Below are positions 18,218 to 26,909 of a DNA stretch of 64,000 nucleotides, piece by piece. The translations under genes were made by a program, and so were the position numbers. Position 1 is the first letter of the stretch. Each line of letters starts with the position of its first letter. The notes beneath the pieces are model-generated. The model saw only the letters and a program-made list of their open reading frames with translations. It was not told the origin of the DNA and made no database searches. The DNA comes from Pseudomonas lurida (lineage in GTDB: Bacteria; Pseudomonadota; Gammaproteobacteria; Pseudomonadales; Pseudomonadaceae), in contig NZ_PDJB01000001.1 in assembly GCF_002563895.1 (NCBI RefSeq), positions 1,657,501 through 1,721,500 of the forward strand, in the 5' to 3' direction.

Positions 18218-19351
18218 GTGGCCATCGATATTCACTGGATCTGCGACAACGATAGCCTCGGCCAGCATTGCGCCGAATGGCAGCAGTTGCCATTCGTCGC
18301 CCTCGACACCGAATTCATGCGGGTCGACACCTTTTATCCCATTGCCGGGCTGATCCAGATCGGTGATGGCGTGCGCGCTTACCTGATCGACCCCCTGACC
18401 ATCGACAACTGGCAGCCCTTGGCCGCGTTGCTGGAAAACCCGGCGGTGATCAAGGTGGTGCACGCCTGCAGCGAAGACCTCGAAGTGTTGCTGCGCTTGA
18501 CCGGCAGCCTGCCGGTGCCGTTGTTCGACACCCAGTTGGCGGCGGCTTATTTGAACCTGGGTTTCTCCATGGGCTACTCGCGCCTGGTGCAAGCCGTGCT
18601 GGATATCGAACTGCCCAAGGGCGAGACCCGCTCGGACTGGCTGCAGCGGCCATTGTCCGAGACACAGATCAGCTACGCCGCCGAAGACGCGGTGCACCTG
18701 GCCGAGGTCTACGTCCGCCTGCGCCCGCAGCTGTCGGATGACAAATACGCCTGGGTCTTGGAAGACGGCGCCGAACTGGTCGCCAACCTGCGCCGTGAAG
18801 TCGACCCGTACGAGGTGTACCGCGACGCCAAGCTGGCGTGGAAGCTGTCCCGCGCGCAACTGGCCGTGCTGCGTGAGCTGTGCGCCTGGCGCGAGCAGCA
18901 AGCCCGCGCCCGTGACCTGCCGCGCAACCGCATCATTCGCGAGCATTCGTTGTGGCCCCTGGCCAAATCCCAGCCGGATAACCTTGCTGCGCTGGGCAAG
19001 ATCGAAGACATGCACCCGCGTACCGTGCGTCAGGATGGCCAGTTCCTGCTGGACCTGATCAAACGTGCCGGCAGCGTGCCGATGGACCAATGGCCGCCCG
19101 CCGTTGCCGAGCCGTTGCCGGTGGACGCCGCCGCACTCATCAAGCAACTGCGCGCCCTTGGCCAGGCTGAAGCCGAACGCCTGGACATGGCGCCGGAACT
19201 GATGCTGCGCAAGAAAACCCTCGAAGCCCTGGTCAAGAGCGGCTACCCCGATGGGCCTTATAAATTGCCAGACTCGCTGCGTGGCTGGCGCCGCGAGTTG
19301 ATGGGCCAGGCGCTGCTCGACAGCCTGGCCACTGCCGGAGAACAGCCTTGA
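18218..19351 (+). CDS. rnd: Ribonuclease D
   Basis: A 377-residue 3'-5' exoribonuclease that trims tRNA and other small stable RNA precursors. The DEDD exonuclease residues are seen in [20 protein letters not shown] (exo I), [12 protein letters not shown] (exo II) and [17 protein letters not shown] (exo III), followed by an HRDC domain around [20 protein letters not shown]. The GTG at 18218 follows a strong AAGGGAGAG ribosome site; a longer frame starting at 18140 has non-family sequence. A TATACT -10-like hexamer lies at 18185-18190. The gene overlaps ycgL at its 3' end. Confidence 0.95.
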   Translation: MAIDIHWICDNDSLGQHCAEWQQLPFVALDTEFMRVDTFYPIAGLIQIGDGVRAYLIDPLTIDNWQPLAALLENPAVIKVVHACSEDLEVLLRLTGSLPVPLFDTQLAAAYLNLGFSMGYSRLVQAVLDIELPKGETRSDWLQRPLSETQISYAAEDAVHLAEVYVRLRPQLSDDKYAWVLEDGAELVANLRREVDPYEVYRDAKLAWKLSRAQLAVLRELCAWREQQARARDLPRNRIIREHSLWPLAKSQPDNLAALGKIEDMHPRTVRQDGQFLLDLIKRAGSVPMDQWPPAVAEPLPVDAAALIKQLRALGQAEAERLDMAPELMLRKKTLEALVKSGYPDGPYKLPDSLRGWRRELMGQALLDSLATAGEQP

Positions 19352-19641
19352 AACGTATCTGCTCCATCTACCGCAGCAAGAAAAAAGACGGGATGTACCT
19401 CTACGTGCTGAAAAGCGACGCCCTGGAGCGCGTGCCCGAACCGTTGATGGACGCCTTCGGCAAGGCCCATCACGCGTTTGACATGGTGCTGACGCCGGAG
19501 CGCAAGCTGTCCCGCGAAGACATTGCCGTGGTCCTGGAAAACCTCGACAAGCAGGGCTATCACCTGCAAATGCCGCCAGCCGAGGACGAGTACATCGAAC
19601 ACTTGCCCGAAGAGTTGCTGCGCCGTAACGACCCGATGTGA
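19348..19641 (+). CDS. ycgL: YcgL domain protein
   Basis: A 97-residue protein of the YcgL family ([20 protein letters not shown], then [20 protein letters not shown]). The start is a TTG at 19348-19350 that overlaps the TGA stop of rnd (TTGA), so it is very likely translated by coupling to rnd. Family members are small cytosolic proteins without an established biochemical role. The rnd-ycgL pairing is common in pseudomonads and supports an RNA-linked role by association only. Confidence 0.9.
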   Translation: MKRICSIYRSKKKDGMYLYVLKSDALERVPEPLMDAFGKAHHAFDMVLTPERKLSREDIAVVLENLDKQGYHLQMPPAEDEYIEHLPEELLRRNDPM

Positions 19642-19744
19642 TCGGGACGTGCCCCAGGGCACACGCTTCAATGGAATCGTATAAGTGGGCGGTGGCCGTA
19701 AGGATGCGGGCGGCCGCCCGGACTGTTTTTGAAAGGTTTTAAGC

Positions 19745-20677
19745 ATGCGTGTTCTGATTGCTGAACAGGATCACCCGCTCTACGCGCGGTTGTTGGGCGA
19801 AGCGGCACCGGACCTGGAGGTGCTGACCAGTGGCGACTCGGCCGAGTTGTCACGCCTGGCCGCTGATTGCCCGGTATGGTTGGGCCAGCCGGACCTGTTG
19901 GCCACATTGTTGCGCCAAGGTCATCACCCGCAATGGCTGCAATCGACCTGGGCCGGCATCACCCCATTGCTCGCCGAAGGCCTGCCGCGCGACTATCGCC
20001 TGACCCGAGCGGTCGGCATCTTTGGCCAGGTCATGGCCGAATTTGTCCTGACCTACATGCTGGGCCACGAACGCGAAGTGTTGGCGCGCCTGGTCAGCCA
20101 GGTCGAGCGCAAGTGGGACAACCGCATGGGCCAGAGCCTGGCGGGCCGCAAGGCGCTGATCGTCGGCACCGGCGATATCGGCCAGCGCGTCGCCGAGTTC
20201 CTGCTGCCGTTCGGCGTGAAGCTTTACGGTATTGCCAGTGCGGCGCGCGAGCAGGTGCCGTTTATCGAGGTGGCCGGGCTCGACCAACTGGGCCGGCTGG
20301 TGGGGGAGGTGGACTACGTGATCAACCTGCTGCCCAATACGCCGAATACCCATGACCTGTACGACGCGGCGCTGTTCAAGCAGTTCAAGCCGACCGGGTT
20401 GTTCATCAACGTCGGGCGCGGGGTGGCGGTGGTAGATGCCGACTTGGTCGACGCCTTGAAAGAAGGGCATTTGGCGGGTGCGGTGATCGACGTCTGCCGT
20501 CAGGAACCTTTACCGCAGCGTCACCCGTTCTGGACGGCGTGGGGGCTGTTGCTGACCGGCCACAGTTCGGCGCCGACTTCGCCGGAGTTGATGGTGGCGT
20601 TGTTTGTCGAAAACCTGCGGGCGTACCAGGCCAAGGAAGCGTTGCGCGGGGAAGTGGATTTCGAGCGCGGTTACTGA
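19745..20677 (+). CDS. D-2-hydroxyacid dehydrogenase (glyoxylate/hydroxypyruvate reductase-like)
   Basis: A 310-residue NAD(P)-dependent dehydrogenase. The Rossmann motif is ALIVGTGDIGQRVAEFLLPF. The catalytic Arg lies in NVGRGVAVVD, the Glu in VCRQEPLP, and a His-like position follows in LTGHSSAPT. The sequence is closest in type to the GhrA branch, reducing glyoxylate or hydroxypyruvate. It is transcribed alone after ycgL, 103 bases downstream, and followed by a REPIN. Confidence 0.85.
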   Translation: MRVLIAEQDHPLYARLLGEAAPDLEVLTSGDSAELSRLAADCPVWLGQPDLLATLLRQGHHPQWLQSTWAGITPLLAEGLPRDYRLTRAVGIFGQVMAEFVLTYMLGHEREVLARLVSQVERKWDNRMGQSLAGRKALIVGTGDIGQRVAEFLLPFGVKLYGIASAAREQVPFIEVAGLDQLGRLVGEVDYVINLLPNTPNTHDLYDAALFKQFKPTGLFINVGRGVAVVDADLVDALKEGHLAGAVIDVCRQEPLPQRHPFWTAWGLLLTGHSSAPTSPELMVALFVENLRAYQAKEALRGEVDFERGY

Positions 20678-20693
20678 CCCAACTCGGGATAAA

Positions 20694-20786
20694 AATGTGG
20701 GAGCGGGCTTGCCCGCGAAAGCTGTATGTCAGTCGCCAGACAGGCTAGCTGATCTACCGCGTTCGCGAGCAAGCCCGCTCCCACAG
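20694..20786. repeat. REPIN (inverted REP pair)
   Basis: AATGTGGGAGCGGGCTTGCC at 20694 and GCAAGCCCGCTCCCACAG ending near 20786 face each other across about 45 bases. This is the usual mobile REPIN arrangement, located between convergent genes. Confidence 0.88.
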
Positions 20787-20802
20787 TGGTTCTGTACAAG
20801 GT

Positions 20803-21387
20803 TTAGAGGCTGAAGTCGCCCTCGCAAACCAGCTCGCTCAGCGGCCGACGCGGGCTGGGTGTTTCGCGACCTTGCAGGTAGTCCGGCAGGCTCGACTTGT
20901 CGCCCAGCTTGCCCACGGCCACGGCGGCATGCAGGGCATAACCGTCCGGGATCTTCAGCGCTTCGCGGGTCAGTTCCTGGTCGAAGCCAGCCATGCCATG
21001 GGTGTGCCAGCCGCTGAGGCTGGCCTGCAGCGCCAGGTGGCCCCAGGCGGAACCGGTGTCGAAGGTGTGCCACAGGGCCGGGGTTTCTTCCGTAGCGCCG
21101 GGGGCGGTGAAGTCGGTTTTCGAGGCGATGATCACCAGGGCAGATGCATGCTGCGCCCAGCCACGGTTGAATTCATTCAGCAAGCCCAGGAAACGCTCCC
21201 AGTCCGGCGTATCGCGGCGCGCGTAGAGGAAACGCCAGGGCTGCGAGTTGTAGGCCGAAGGTGCCCAGCGCGCGGCTTCGAAGAAGCTCAGCAGGGTTTC
21301 CTGGGAGATAGGCTCGCCGGTGAAGGCGCGAGGCGACCAGCGGTCGGTGAACTGGGGGTGGATCGGGTAGTCGGCAACACGGGTCAT
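20803..21387 (-). CDS. Nitroreductase family protein
   Basis: A 194-residue FMN-dependent NAD(P)H oxidoreductase-like protein. The phosphate-binding segment FTDRWSPRAFTGEPISQETL and the FMN contact SAYNSQPWRFLYARR are clear, and GSAWGHLALQASLSGWHTH is the dimer/FMN helix. It acts in the cytosol; the physiological substrate is unknown. The RWSPRAF start is typical of a Pseudomonas subgroup often annotated only as nitroreductase. It is flanked by a REPIN downstream and diverges from the ycgN gene. Confidence 0.88.
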   Translation of the reverse strand: MTRVADYPIHPQFTDRWSPRAFTGEPISQETLLSFFEAARWAPSAYNSQPWRFLYARRDTPDWERFLGLLNEFNRGWAQHASALVIIASKTDFTAPGATEETPALWHTFDTGSAWGHLALQASLSGWHTHGMAGFDQELTREALKIPDGYALHAAVAVGKLGDKSSLPDYLQGRETPSPRRPLSELVCEGDFSL

Positions 21388-21540
21388 GAGCAGTTCCTGA
21401 TCGTCAATTCGGCGCTCAAAGCTACTGCGCAGTCACTAGACTGACAAGTGTTGTTACACCGCCAGTCGCTAGCGCTTGGTTCCAGGCGCCTGGGGCACTA
21501 GACTGGCGGCCTTTTCACCTACCGATACTGATGTAGAGCC

Positions 21541-21990
21541 ATGGCCGCCAAAGTCGAACCATTCTGGATACGCAAAACCCTCGAGCACCTCGACCAGGAG
21601 GAATGGGAGTCGTTGTGCGACGGCTGTGGCCTGTGCTGCCTGCAAAAGCTCGAGGACGAAGACGACAACAGCGTCTATTACACCCGAATCGCCTGCAAGC
21701 TGCTCGACCTGAAAACCTGCCAGTGCACCGACTACCCCAACCGGCGCGCCTCGGTGCCTGACTGCATCCAGCTCACCCCAGGCCAGGCCGACCAGTTCAA
21801 ATGGCTGCCGCCCACCTGTGGCTATCGCCTGGTCAGCGAACGCAAGGACCTGCCGCTGTGGCACCACCTGGTTTGCGGTGACCGCGACGCCGTGCACCAC
21901 GAACGCATTTCCCAGTCCGGGCGCATGCTCAGCGAAGGCAGCGTGCCCGAGGACGACTGGGAGGACTACCTGATCTTCCGCGCTGGCTGA
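21541..21990 (+). CDS. ycgN: YcgN family cysteine-cluster protein (UPF0260)
   Basis: A 149-residue protein rich in ordered cysteines: [16 protein letters not shown], then [19 protein letters not shown], with later Cys in PDC, PTCGY and VCGD. Such CxxCxxCC clusters bind iron-sulfur or zinc; biochemical function is not established. The sequence [21 protein letters not shown] is the typical C-terminus of the family. It ends 13 bases before the next gene, so both are likely in one operon. Confidence 0.9.
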   Translation: MAAKVEPFWIRKTLEHLDQEEWESLCDGCGLCCLQKLEDEDDNSVYYTRIACKLLDLKTCQCTDYPNRRASVPDCIQLTPGQADQFKWLPPTCGYRLVSERKDLPLWHHLVCGDRDAVHHERISQSGRMLSEGSVPEDDWEDYLIFRAG

Positions 21991-22003
21991 ACAAGGAGTG
22001 TGT

Positions 22004-23224
22004 ATGAGGGGGGGAGTCAAGCTGACGGCAACTGTCGTGCTGCTGGCGCTGAGCATGCCGGCGTGGTGCGCCAAGAAAGTCGACCTGGATTATCACGTCA
22101 AACTCCTGCCCCAGAGCGATCAGGCCGAGGTGCGCGTGAGCTTGTCTCAGGGTTCGGCAGTGCGCAGCCTGAACTTTGACTTGGGCCACGACGGTGACTA
22201 CAGCGACTTCAAGGCCGATGGCCAGTGGAGCGTCAGCGAGCACCGTGGCCTCTGGCAACCTGGCCCCAATAAAGCCAGCCTCACCTACCGCGTGCACCTC
22301 ACCCACGCGCGCAAAGCGGGTCTGTATGAGGCGCGCATGACACCGGGTTGGGCGCTGTTTCGCGGCGAAGACCTGGTGCCGCCGGCGCGGCTCGATCAGC
22401 AGGACGGCGTCGAGCTGGTCTCGCGGCTGGTGTTCGAACTGCCGGCCGGCTGGAAAAGCGTCGAAACCGCCTGGCCGCGCATTGGCAAGAACACCTTTCG
22501 CATCGACAACGTTTCCCGCCTGTTCGACCGGCCCACCGGCTGGATGCTCGCCGGCAACCTCGGCAGTCGCCGCGTGCGCCTGGGCGAGACCGAGGTTACC
22601 GTGGCCTCGCCCAAAGGCCAGGCCATGCGCCGCATGGATGTACTCACGTTGCTGACCTTCGTCTGGCCGCAGGTGGAAGCTGCATTCCCGCGCCATCCGG
22701 CCAAGTTGCTGGTGGTGGGTGCCAGCGACCCGATGCGCCGCGGCGCGTCCTCGGCGCGCGATTCGATCTACCTCAATAGCCGCACCGCGCTGGTCAGCGA
22801 AAATGGCAGCAGTCCGTTGATCCGTGAATTGGTACAAGCGATCGGGCGCTTCAATGATCACGACACCAGTGACTGGATCAGCGAAGGCCTGGCCGAGTAC
22901 TACGCCATCGAGCTGGTGCGCCGTGCTGGTGGTATTACCGATGAGCGCTACCAGGCGATACAGGCGCGGCTGGCGAAGGAAGGCAAGGACGTGACCAGCC
23001 TGCGCGGCGCACAGGTCAGCGGCGCGACGGTGTCACGGGCGGTGGTGGTGCTGCAGGAGCTGGACCGCGAGATCCGCGTGAAGACCCATAACAAGCGGTC
23101 GCTGGATGACCTCACGCAAGCGGTGATGCGCGCCAACAGCATTACCACCGCCGAGTTCGTGCACCTGGCCGAGAGCGTCATCGGCGAGTCGTCGGTGGTG
23201 TTGGATAACAAACTGCTGCGCTGA
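22004..23224 (+). CDS. Exported M1/M61-peptidase-like protein lacking the zinc-binding histidines
   Basis: A 406-residue protein starting MRGGVKLTATVVLLALSMPA with signal peptide; the ATG at 22004 is 5 bases after AAGGAG. It has a beta-rich N-terminal half and a C-terminal domain arranged like gluzincin peptidases. RELVQAIGRFNDHDTSDWIS is followed by EGLAEYYAIEL, matching the order HExxH-x18-E of M1/M61 enzymes. The place of the zinc histidines reads R and Q (RELVQ), so it is probably catalytically dead or differently active. It lies just after ycgN. No specific function is known to me; the fold is inferred from motif order. Confidence 0.7.
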   Translation: MRGGVKLTATVVLLALSMPAWCAKKVDLDYHVKLLPQSDQAEVRVSLSQGSAVRSLNFDLGHDGDYSDFKADGQWSVSEHRGLWQPGPNKASLTYRVHLTHARKAGLYEARMTPGWALFRGEDLVPPARLDQQDGVELVSRLVFELPAGWKSVETAWPRIGKNTFRIDNVSRLFDRPTGWMLAGNLGSRRVRLGETEVTVASPKGQAMRRMDVLTLLTFVWPQVEAAFPRHPAKLLVVGASDPMRRGASSARDSIYLNSRTALVSENGSSPLIRELVQAIGRFNDHDTSDWISEGLAEYYAIELVRRAGGITDERYQAIQARLAKEGKDVTSLRGAQVSGATVSRAVVVLQELDREIRVKTHNKRSLDDLTQAVMRANSITTAEFVHLAESVIGESSVVLDNKLLR

Positions 23225-23245
23225 TTCTGTGTCGTGCTAATCAAA

Positions 23246-23340
23246 AATGTGGGAGTGGGCGTGCTCACAAATACGGTGCTTCAGCCGGACAGTTGGGGCC
23301 TGAATCACTGCTTTCGCGAGCACGCTCGCTCCCACATTTG
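23246..23340. repeat. REPIN-like inverted repeat pair, diverged
   Basis: AAAATGTGGGAGTGGGCGTG near 23243 and CGAGCACGCTCGCTCCCACA ending at about 23337 form the two arms. They carry compensating changes relative to the REPs elsewhere (GGGCGTGCTC versus GGGCTTGCCC). The pair sits between convergent genes. Confidence 0.8.
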
Positions 23341-23356
23341 ACGGTGTTCGGTTTGA

Positions 23357-23698
23357 CTATTTGGTGGCCTTCTCAGCCGCCACTTCGGCCTTGGTCTTCA
23401 AATTCATCAGTTCTTCCCCGGCCCGCTCGATCTTCGCGCGCACCGTGTTCATTTCCTGGCGGCCCTGTTCGAGCTTTTCCTTCAGGTTGCTGTGACCGGT
23501 AAGGCCACGTGCCAGCGCTACACCGCCAATTGCTACCTGGATCAAGCCGAAAATCCCACCACGGCGCAGGCCTTTACCTACCATCATCACGCCACCGGCC
23601 ACCGAGCCAATGCGCTCCCAGCCGTGCACGTTTTGCGTGGGCTGGGCCTGGAATGGCGTGTGTTCGATGATAGGTCGCAGGGTTTTGCTGTCGCTCAT
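23357..23698 (-). CDS. DUF2892 (YgaP transmembrane-like) membrane protein
   Basis: A 113-residue protein with a central DUF2892 region, GWERIGSVAGGVMMVGKGLR and GIFGLIQVAIGGVALARGLT, forming two short membrane helices. A C-terminal helix of about 35 charged residues (LKEKLEQGRQEMNTVRAKIE) can form a coiled coil. Family members sit in the inner membrane; their role is unknown. Single-gene unit beside a REPIN. Confidence 0.82.
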   Translation of the reverse strand: MSDSKTLRPIIEHTPFQAQPTQNVHGWERIGSVAGGVMMVGKGLRRGGIFGLIQVAIGGVALARGLTGHSNLKEKLEQGRQEMNTVRAKIERAGEELMNLKTKAEVAAEKATK

Positions 23699-23766
23699 GA
23701 TCTGTCTCCAACAAGGGCTAGTGATAAATAGCTGACTGCCGGCAGGCGCTGGATGTTCCCGAAATA

Positions 23767-24234
23767 TCAGTACTTGGGGCCCGAACGGGTGTTGTTGCCC
23801 TTGGCCAGGCGGTCATAGAGCACCACGTTGACGGTGGCGGCAAGGTTCATGCAGCCGGTGGTGGGGATGTAGACCACGTCTTCACACCAGTCGCGGATCT
23901 CCTTGTCGAGGGAGCCGTCTTCCGGGCCGAAGATATACAGCGCTCGGTCGGGGTGGGTGTATTCCGGCAGGGGGCGGGCGCCTTCCACCAGTTCCACCGC
24001 GACGGGGATGCAGCCCAGCGGCAGGATCTTTTTCAAGTCGTCGATACCGATCAGCGGGATATCGTGGTGGACCTTCTTGGTGTCGGTGATGAAATCCCGG
24101 GCGCGCTCGTAACGCACGCCGGTGTAGAACACCGAGGCCACGCCGTAGCAGCCGGCGGCGCGCATGACCGAGCCGACGTTTTCGGGGGATTTGGGGTTAT
24201 ACAGACCGATGCAGCTGTAGCGTTTATTGCCCAC
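23767..24234 (-). CDS. TrmH/SpoU-family RNA 2'-O-methyltransferase
   Basis: A 155-residue SPOUT protein with no extra RNA-binding domain. Motif 1 is LYNPKSPENVGSVMRAA, motif 2 is LYIFGPEDGSLDKEI and motif 3 is YIPTTGCMNLAATVNVVLYD, which form the SAM-binding trefoil knot. It should methylate a ribose in tRNA or rRNA; the target nucleotide is not determined by sequence. It is followed at its 5' side by REP elements. Confidence 0.87.
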   Translation of the reverse strand: MGNKRYSCIGLYNPKSPENVGSVMRAAGCYGVASVFYTGVRYERARDFITDTKKVHHDIPLIGIDDLKKILPLGCIPVAVELVEGARPLPEYTHPDRALYIFGPEDGSLDKEIRDWCEDVVYIPTTGCMNLAATVNVVLYDRLAKGNNTRSGPKY

Positions 24235-24303
24235 GGGGAAGGGTGCCTTGGAGAAAAACGGCGATTATACGGCCTGGAAGGCATGTGGTGGTTGGGCGAT
24301 CGC

Positions 24304-24382
24304 TATCTCGGGCAAGCCCGCTCCCACAGTTGAATGCGTTCACACTTCACCCGTGTGGGAGCGGGCTTGCCCGCGATGAGGC
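24304..24382. repeat. Inverted REP pair
   Basis: CGGGCAAGCCCGCTCCCACA (from about 24309) and GTGTGGGAGCGGGCTTGCCC (from about 24353) are two REP palindromes in opposite orientation separated by about 25 bases. They lie between the 5' end of the TrmH-like gene and the 3' end of yajD. Confidence 0.88.
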
Positions 24383-24403
24383 CTGTACAGCCGACGGAGA
24401 TCT

Positions 24404-24778
24404 TCAGTCGTCCTTCTTCATCAACCCCGCCAACGCCGCAAACGGGTTATGCGTGGCCTTGGCAATTGTCGGGCTGCTGGTGGAGCCTTCGCCGAAGTAC
24501 TGTTGGTCGGTGTAGCGCGAGTGCTCGTTATCGTGGCAGTACAGGCACAGCAACTCCCAGTTGGAGCCGTCCTGGGGATTGTCATCATGGTTGTGGTTGC
24601 GATGGTGTACGGTCAGTTCACTCAAGCGTTTGCCTGCGAACTCACGGGCACAGCGACCGCACACGTGGGGGTACATCTTCAGGGCTTTGTCGCGGTAGCC
24701 CATTTCCCGGTCGCGCTGGGCATCGGCGAGGATGCGGTCCAGCTTGGCGGTGTGGGAGGGCGGGTTGGTCGAGCTCAT
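24404..24778 (-). CDS. yajD: YajD-family HNH nuclease
   Basis: A 124-residue protein with a CxxC (HVCGRCAREFAG) and a paired CxxC-type site (LLCLYCHDNEH) flanking an HNH core, LTVHHRNHNHDDNPQDGSNW. The family is a small predicted HNH endonuclease widespread in gamma-proteobacteria without a defined target. The second of two adjacent ATG codons (24778) sits 5 bases after AGGAG and is the likelier start. Not associated with phage or toxin genes here. Confidence 0.88.
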   Translation of the reverse strand: MSSTNPPSHTAKLDRILADAQRDREMGYRDKALKMYPHVCGRCAREFAGKRLSELTVHHRNHNHDDNPQDGSNWELLCLYCHDNEHSRYTDQQYFGEGSTSSPTIAKATHNPFAALAGLMKKDD

Positions 24779-24875
24779 CATGGCTCCTGGCTATTTGGTG
24801 GTTCACGGATAGGGTTGATTCTAGCCGCTCGCGCTCTAAATAACCGCTTCACTTTATCGGTAAGGATTGAAACTC

Positions 24876-25796
24876 ATGCGTCTGCATTCATGGACAGTTG
24901 CACTGTTGTTGTGTGGGCTCACCGCCCACGCCCACGCATTCTCTACACCCCAACCCGGGCAGGTCATCGAGGTGTCCCTCGAACAACTGCACCCGACCCA
25001 GGCCGTGGTGGGCTTCGACCAGATTTACTACAGCCTCGGCCTGTTCGCCGACAAACCCGCCAAGGTCTTCGATGAATACTGCGAAACCAACGGCCAGGGC
25101 GAAGCCGACAAAGTGCCCAAGGGCGCGGACCTGCACACCCCCGCAAGCTTCAGTTGCAAGGACCCTGTGGGCACTCATCCCGACGAGATGAAAACCGTGG
25201 TCGTCGGCCCTGGCGGCCAGTTGTACCTGACCGACGGCCACCACAGTTTCACGACCTTGTGGGAGGTGCCGGGCGGCGGCCCCCGCTTGAACATGTGGGT
25301 CAAGGTCACCGACGACTTCAGCAACAGCCCGACCATGGCGAACTTCTGGCAGCGCATGGAGGCTGCGCGCAAAGTCTGGCTCAAGGACAACCAGGGCCAG
25401 GCCCTGCCGCCCGAGCAGTTGCCCGCCCACCTGGGCTTCCAGAACCTGCAGGACGATACCTTGCGCAGCCTGGTGTATTTCACCCGCAAGGCCGCCTATG
25501 GCAAACCTGATGCAGGCGAGATCGCGCCGGAATTCCTGGAGTTCTATTGGGGCAACTGGCTGCGCACCCAGATCGACCTGGGTGCGTTCAACCTGAACAA
25601 GAAGGGCGGTTACAAGGACGCGATCGAAGCGGTGGCCAAGCGCATGGTCAGCCTGGCGCCGGGTTCACAAGTGGGTGACAGCGGCTTTACCGCCCATCAA
25701 TTGGGCGGCATGACCAAGCTGGACCGCGACGAACTGGAAAAGACGTTCGACAAAAAAGTGCCCTACGTGATCGACTACCGCAAATCCCGAAACTGA
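24876..25796 (+). CDS. Secreted ParB/Srx-fold protein (ParBc_2 type)
   Basis: A 306-residue protein with signal peptide (MRLHSWTVALLLCGLTAHAH). The mature N-terminus reads GQVIEVSLEQLHPTQAVVGF, a ParB-like start, and later GPGGQLYLTDGHHSFTTLWE carries the DGHH loop where ParB/sulfiredoxin-fold proteins bind nucleotide. It has no HTH and so is not a partition protein. The exported location implies a periplasmic or outer-surface role, unknown to me. TTG at 24867 is a possible longer start, but TAAGGA is well spaced for the ATG at 24876. Confidence 0.78.
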   Translation: MRLHSWTVALLLCGLTAHAHAFSTPQPGQVIEVSLEQLHPTQAVVGFDQIYYSLGLFADKPAKVFDEYCETNGQGEADKVPKGADLHTPASFSCKDPVGTHPDEMKTVVVGPGGQLYLTDGHHSFTTLWEVPGGGPRLNMWVKVTDDFSNSPTMANFWQRMEAARKVWLKDNQGQALPPEQLPAHLGFQNLQDDTLRSLVYFTRKAAYGKPDAGEIAPEFLEFYWGNWLRTQIDLGAFNLNKKGGYKDAIEAVAKRMVSLAPGSQVGDSGFTAHQLGGMTKLDRDELEKTFDKKVPYVIDYRKSRN

Positions 25797-25808
25797 CGCC
25801 GATCAAAA

Positions 25809-25837
25809 TGGGGGAGCGAGCAATCCCGCTCCCGCAC
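25809..25837. repeat. REP-like hairpin between convergent genes
   Basis: TGGGGGAGCGAGCAATCCCG followed by CTCCCGCA forms an imperfect stem with GGGAGCG and CGCTCCC arms. It sits between the ends of the ParB-like and spermidine-synthase-like genes and may also end transcription. Confidence 0.6.
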
Positions 25838-25865
25838 TGGATCTGTGGTGTTCAGTAATGTGTAT

Positions 25866-26552
25866 TCAGCCTTTGAGCTTCTCGGCGATCCAGATGGTGT
25901 GCCGCGTGCCCTTGTTGCCATGGGCAAACACCTGCACTTCCTCGGCCTTGAAACCGGCCTTGCGCAGTTTGTCGCTGAACAGCTTGTCGGCGCTGGCCGA
26001 CCACACCGCCAATACGCCTTTAGGGCGCAGGGCCTTGGCGCACGCCGCCAGGCCACCTGCGGAGTAAAGCCAGCTGTTGGCCCTTTGCGTCAGGCCTTCG
26101 GGGCCGTTGTCCACATCCAGCATGATCGCGTCAAAGCCCTGGGGCTCGGCCTGCAGCACCTTCGCCACGTCTTCCTGGCGGATCACCGTGCGTGGGTCCA
26201 GGAGCGGCCGGCCGGATTTTTCCCCCAGCGGCCCACGGTTCCATTCCACAACGCCCGGCACCAGCTCCGCCACGACCACTTCGGCGGTCTTGCCCAGGTG
26301 CTTGAGCGCCGAGGCCAGGGTAAAGCCCATGCCCAGGCCGCCGATCAATACCCGCGAGCCCGGCCGCCCCGCGACCTTGCGGCAGGGAATTTCCGCCAGG
26401 GCATCTTCGGAACCGTGCATGCGCGTGTTCATCAACTGGCCGCCGTCACCACCCTGGATCTTGATGACGAAATCTTCACCGTATTCGAACAGGCACAAGG
26501 CACCGCCGTTGTCGGGGATTGGGGTGGTGTCCAGCAGAACGAAACGTTTCAT
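25866..26552 (-). CDS. Spermidine-synthase-like methyltransferase-fold protein
   Basis: A 228-residue protein of the spermidine synthase superfamily. It has RVLIGGLGMGFTLASALKHL as the nucleotide-binding glycine motif, VVVAELVPGVVEWN after strand 2 and FDAIMLDVDNGPEGL after strand 4. The usual N-terminal tetramerisation beta domain is short. Without the full putrescine-binding residues, polyamine synthesis is unproven. The start at 26552 (MKRFVLLDTTPIP) is family-like; a longer frame to 26606 is not. Confidence 0.78.
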   Translation of the reverse strand: MKRFVLLDTTPIPDNGGALCLFEYGEDFVIKIQGGDGGQLMNTRMHGSEDALAEIPCRKVAGRPGSRVLIGGLGMGFTLASALKHLGKTAEVVVAELVPGVVEWNRGPLGEKSGRPLLDPRTVIRQEDVAKVLQAEPQGFDAIMLDVDNGPEGLTQRANSWLYSAGGLAACAKALRPKGVLAVWSASADKLFSDKLRKAGFKAEEVQVFAHGNKGTRHTIWIAEKLKG

Positions 26553-26630
26553 GGAAATCTCATTGGGAAGGGCATTCTTGCGCGGTTGGGAGTAGCCTTG
26601 TGACATTCCGGTCAGGCCATGGAGCCATCG

Positions 26631-26909
26631 ATGAAGTGCAGCATTCTAACGGTCATTGTGTTGAGCGCGCTCGCATTGGGTGCGGCGCAGGCTCAGGAGT
26701 TGCAAACCGTACCGGTCGCGCCAGCCCCAACGCCGGGTGCGCCGGGCACCCCGACGCCAACGCTGTACCCGCAAATCACCCCGCCAGCCGTGCCCAAGAC
26801 GAACGGCTCGCCACCCCTGGTGCCCATCGTGCTGCCGACGCCGCCGAAGGACCAGACGGTGCCCGGCCTGCTGCAAAACGACAGCAAGCCGAAGACGCCG
26901 GGGGGTTAA
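26631..26909 (+). CDS. Small exported proline-rich protein
   Basis: A 92-residue protein with a clear signal peptide (MKCSILTVIVLSALALGAAQ-AQ). The mature part of about 70 residues is nearly one-third proline with little else but T, G and V (PVAPAPTPGAPGTPTPTLYP). It is probably unstructured in the periplasm or wall. A GGAG at 26621 supports the ATG at 26631 over one at 26619. Its stop overlaps the stop of the convergent cNMP-binding gene by four bases. No homologous family recognised. Confidence 0.65.
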   Translation: MKCSILTVIVLSALALGAAQAQELQTVPVAPAPTPGAPGTPTPTLYPQITPPAVPKTNGSPPLVPIVLPTPPKDQTVPGLLQNDSKPKTPGG

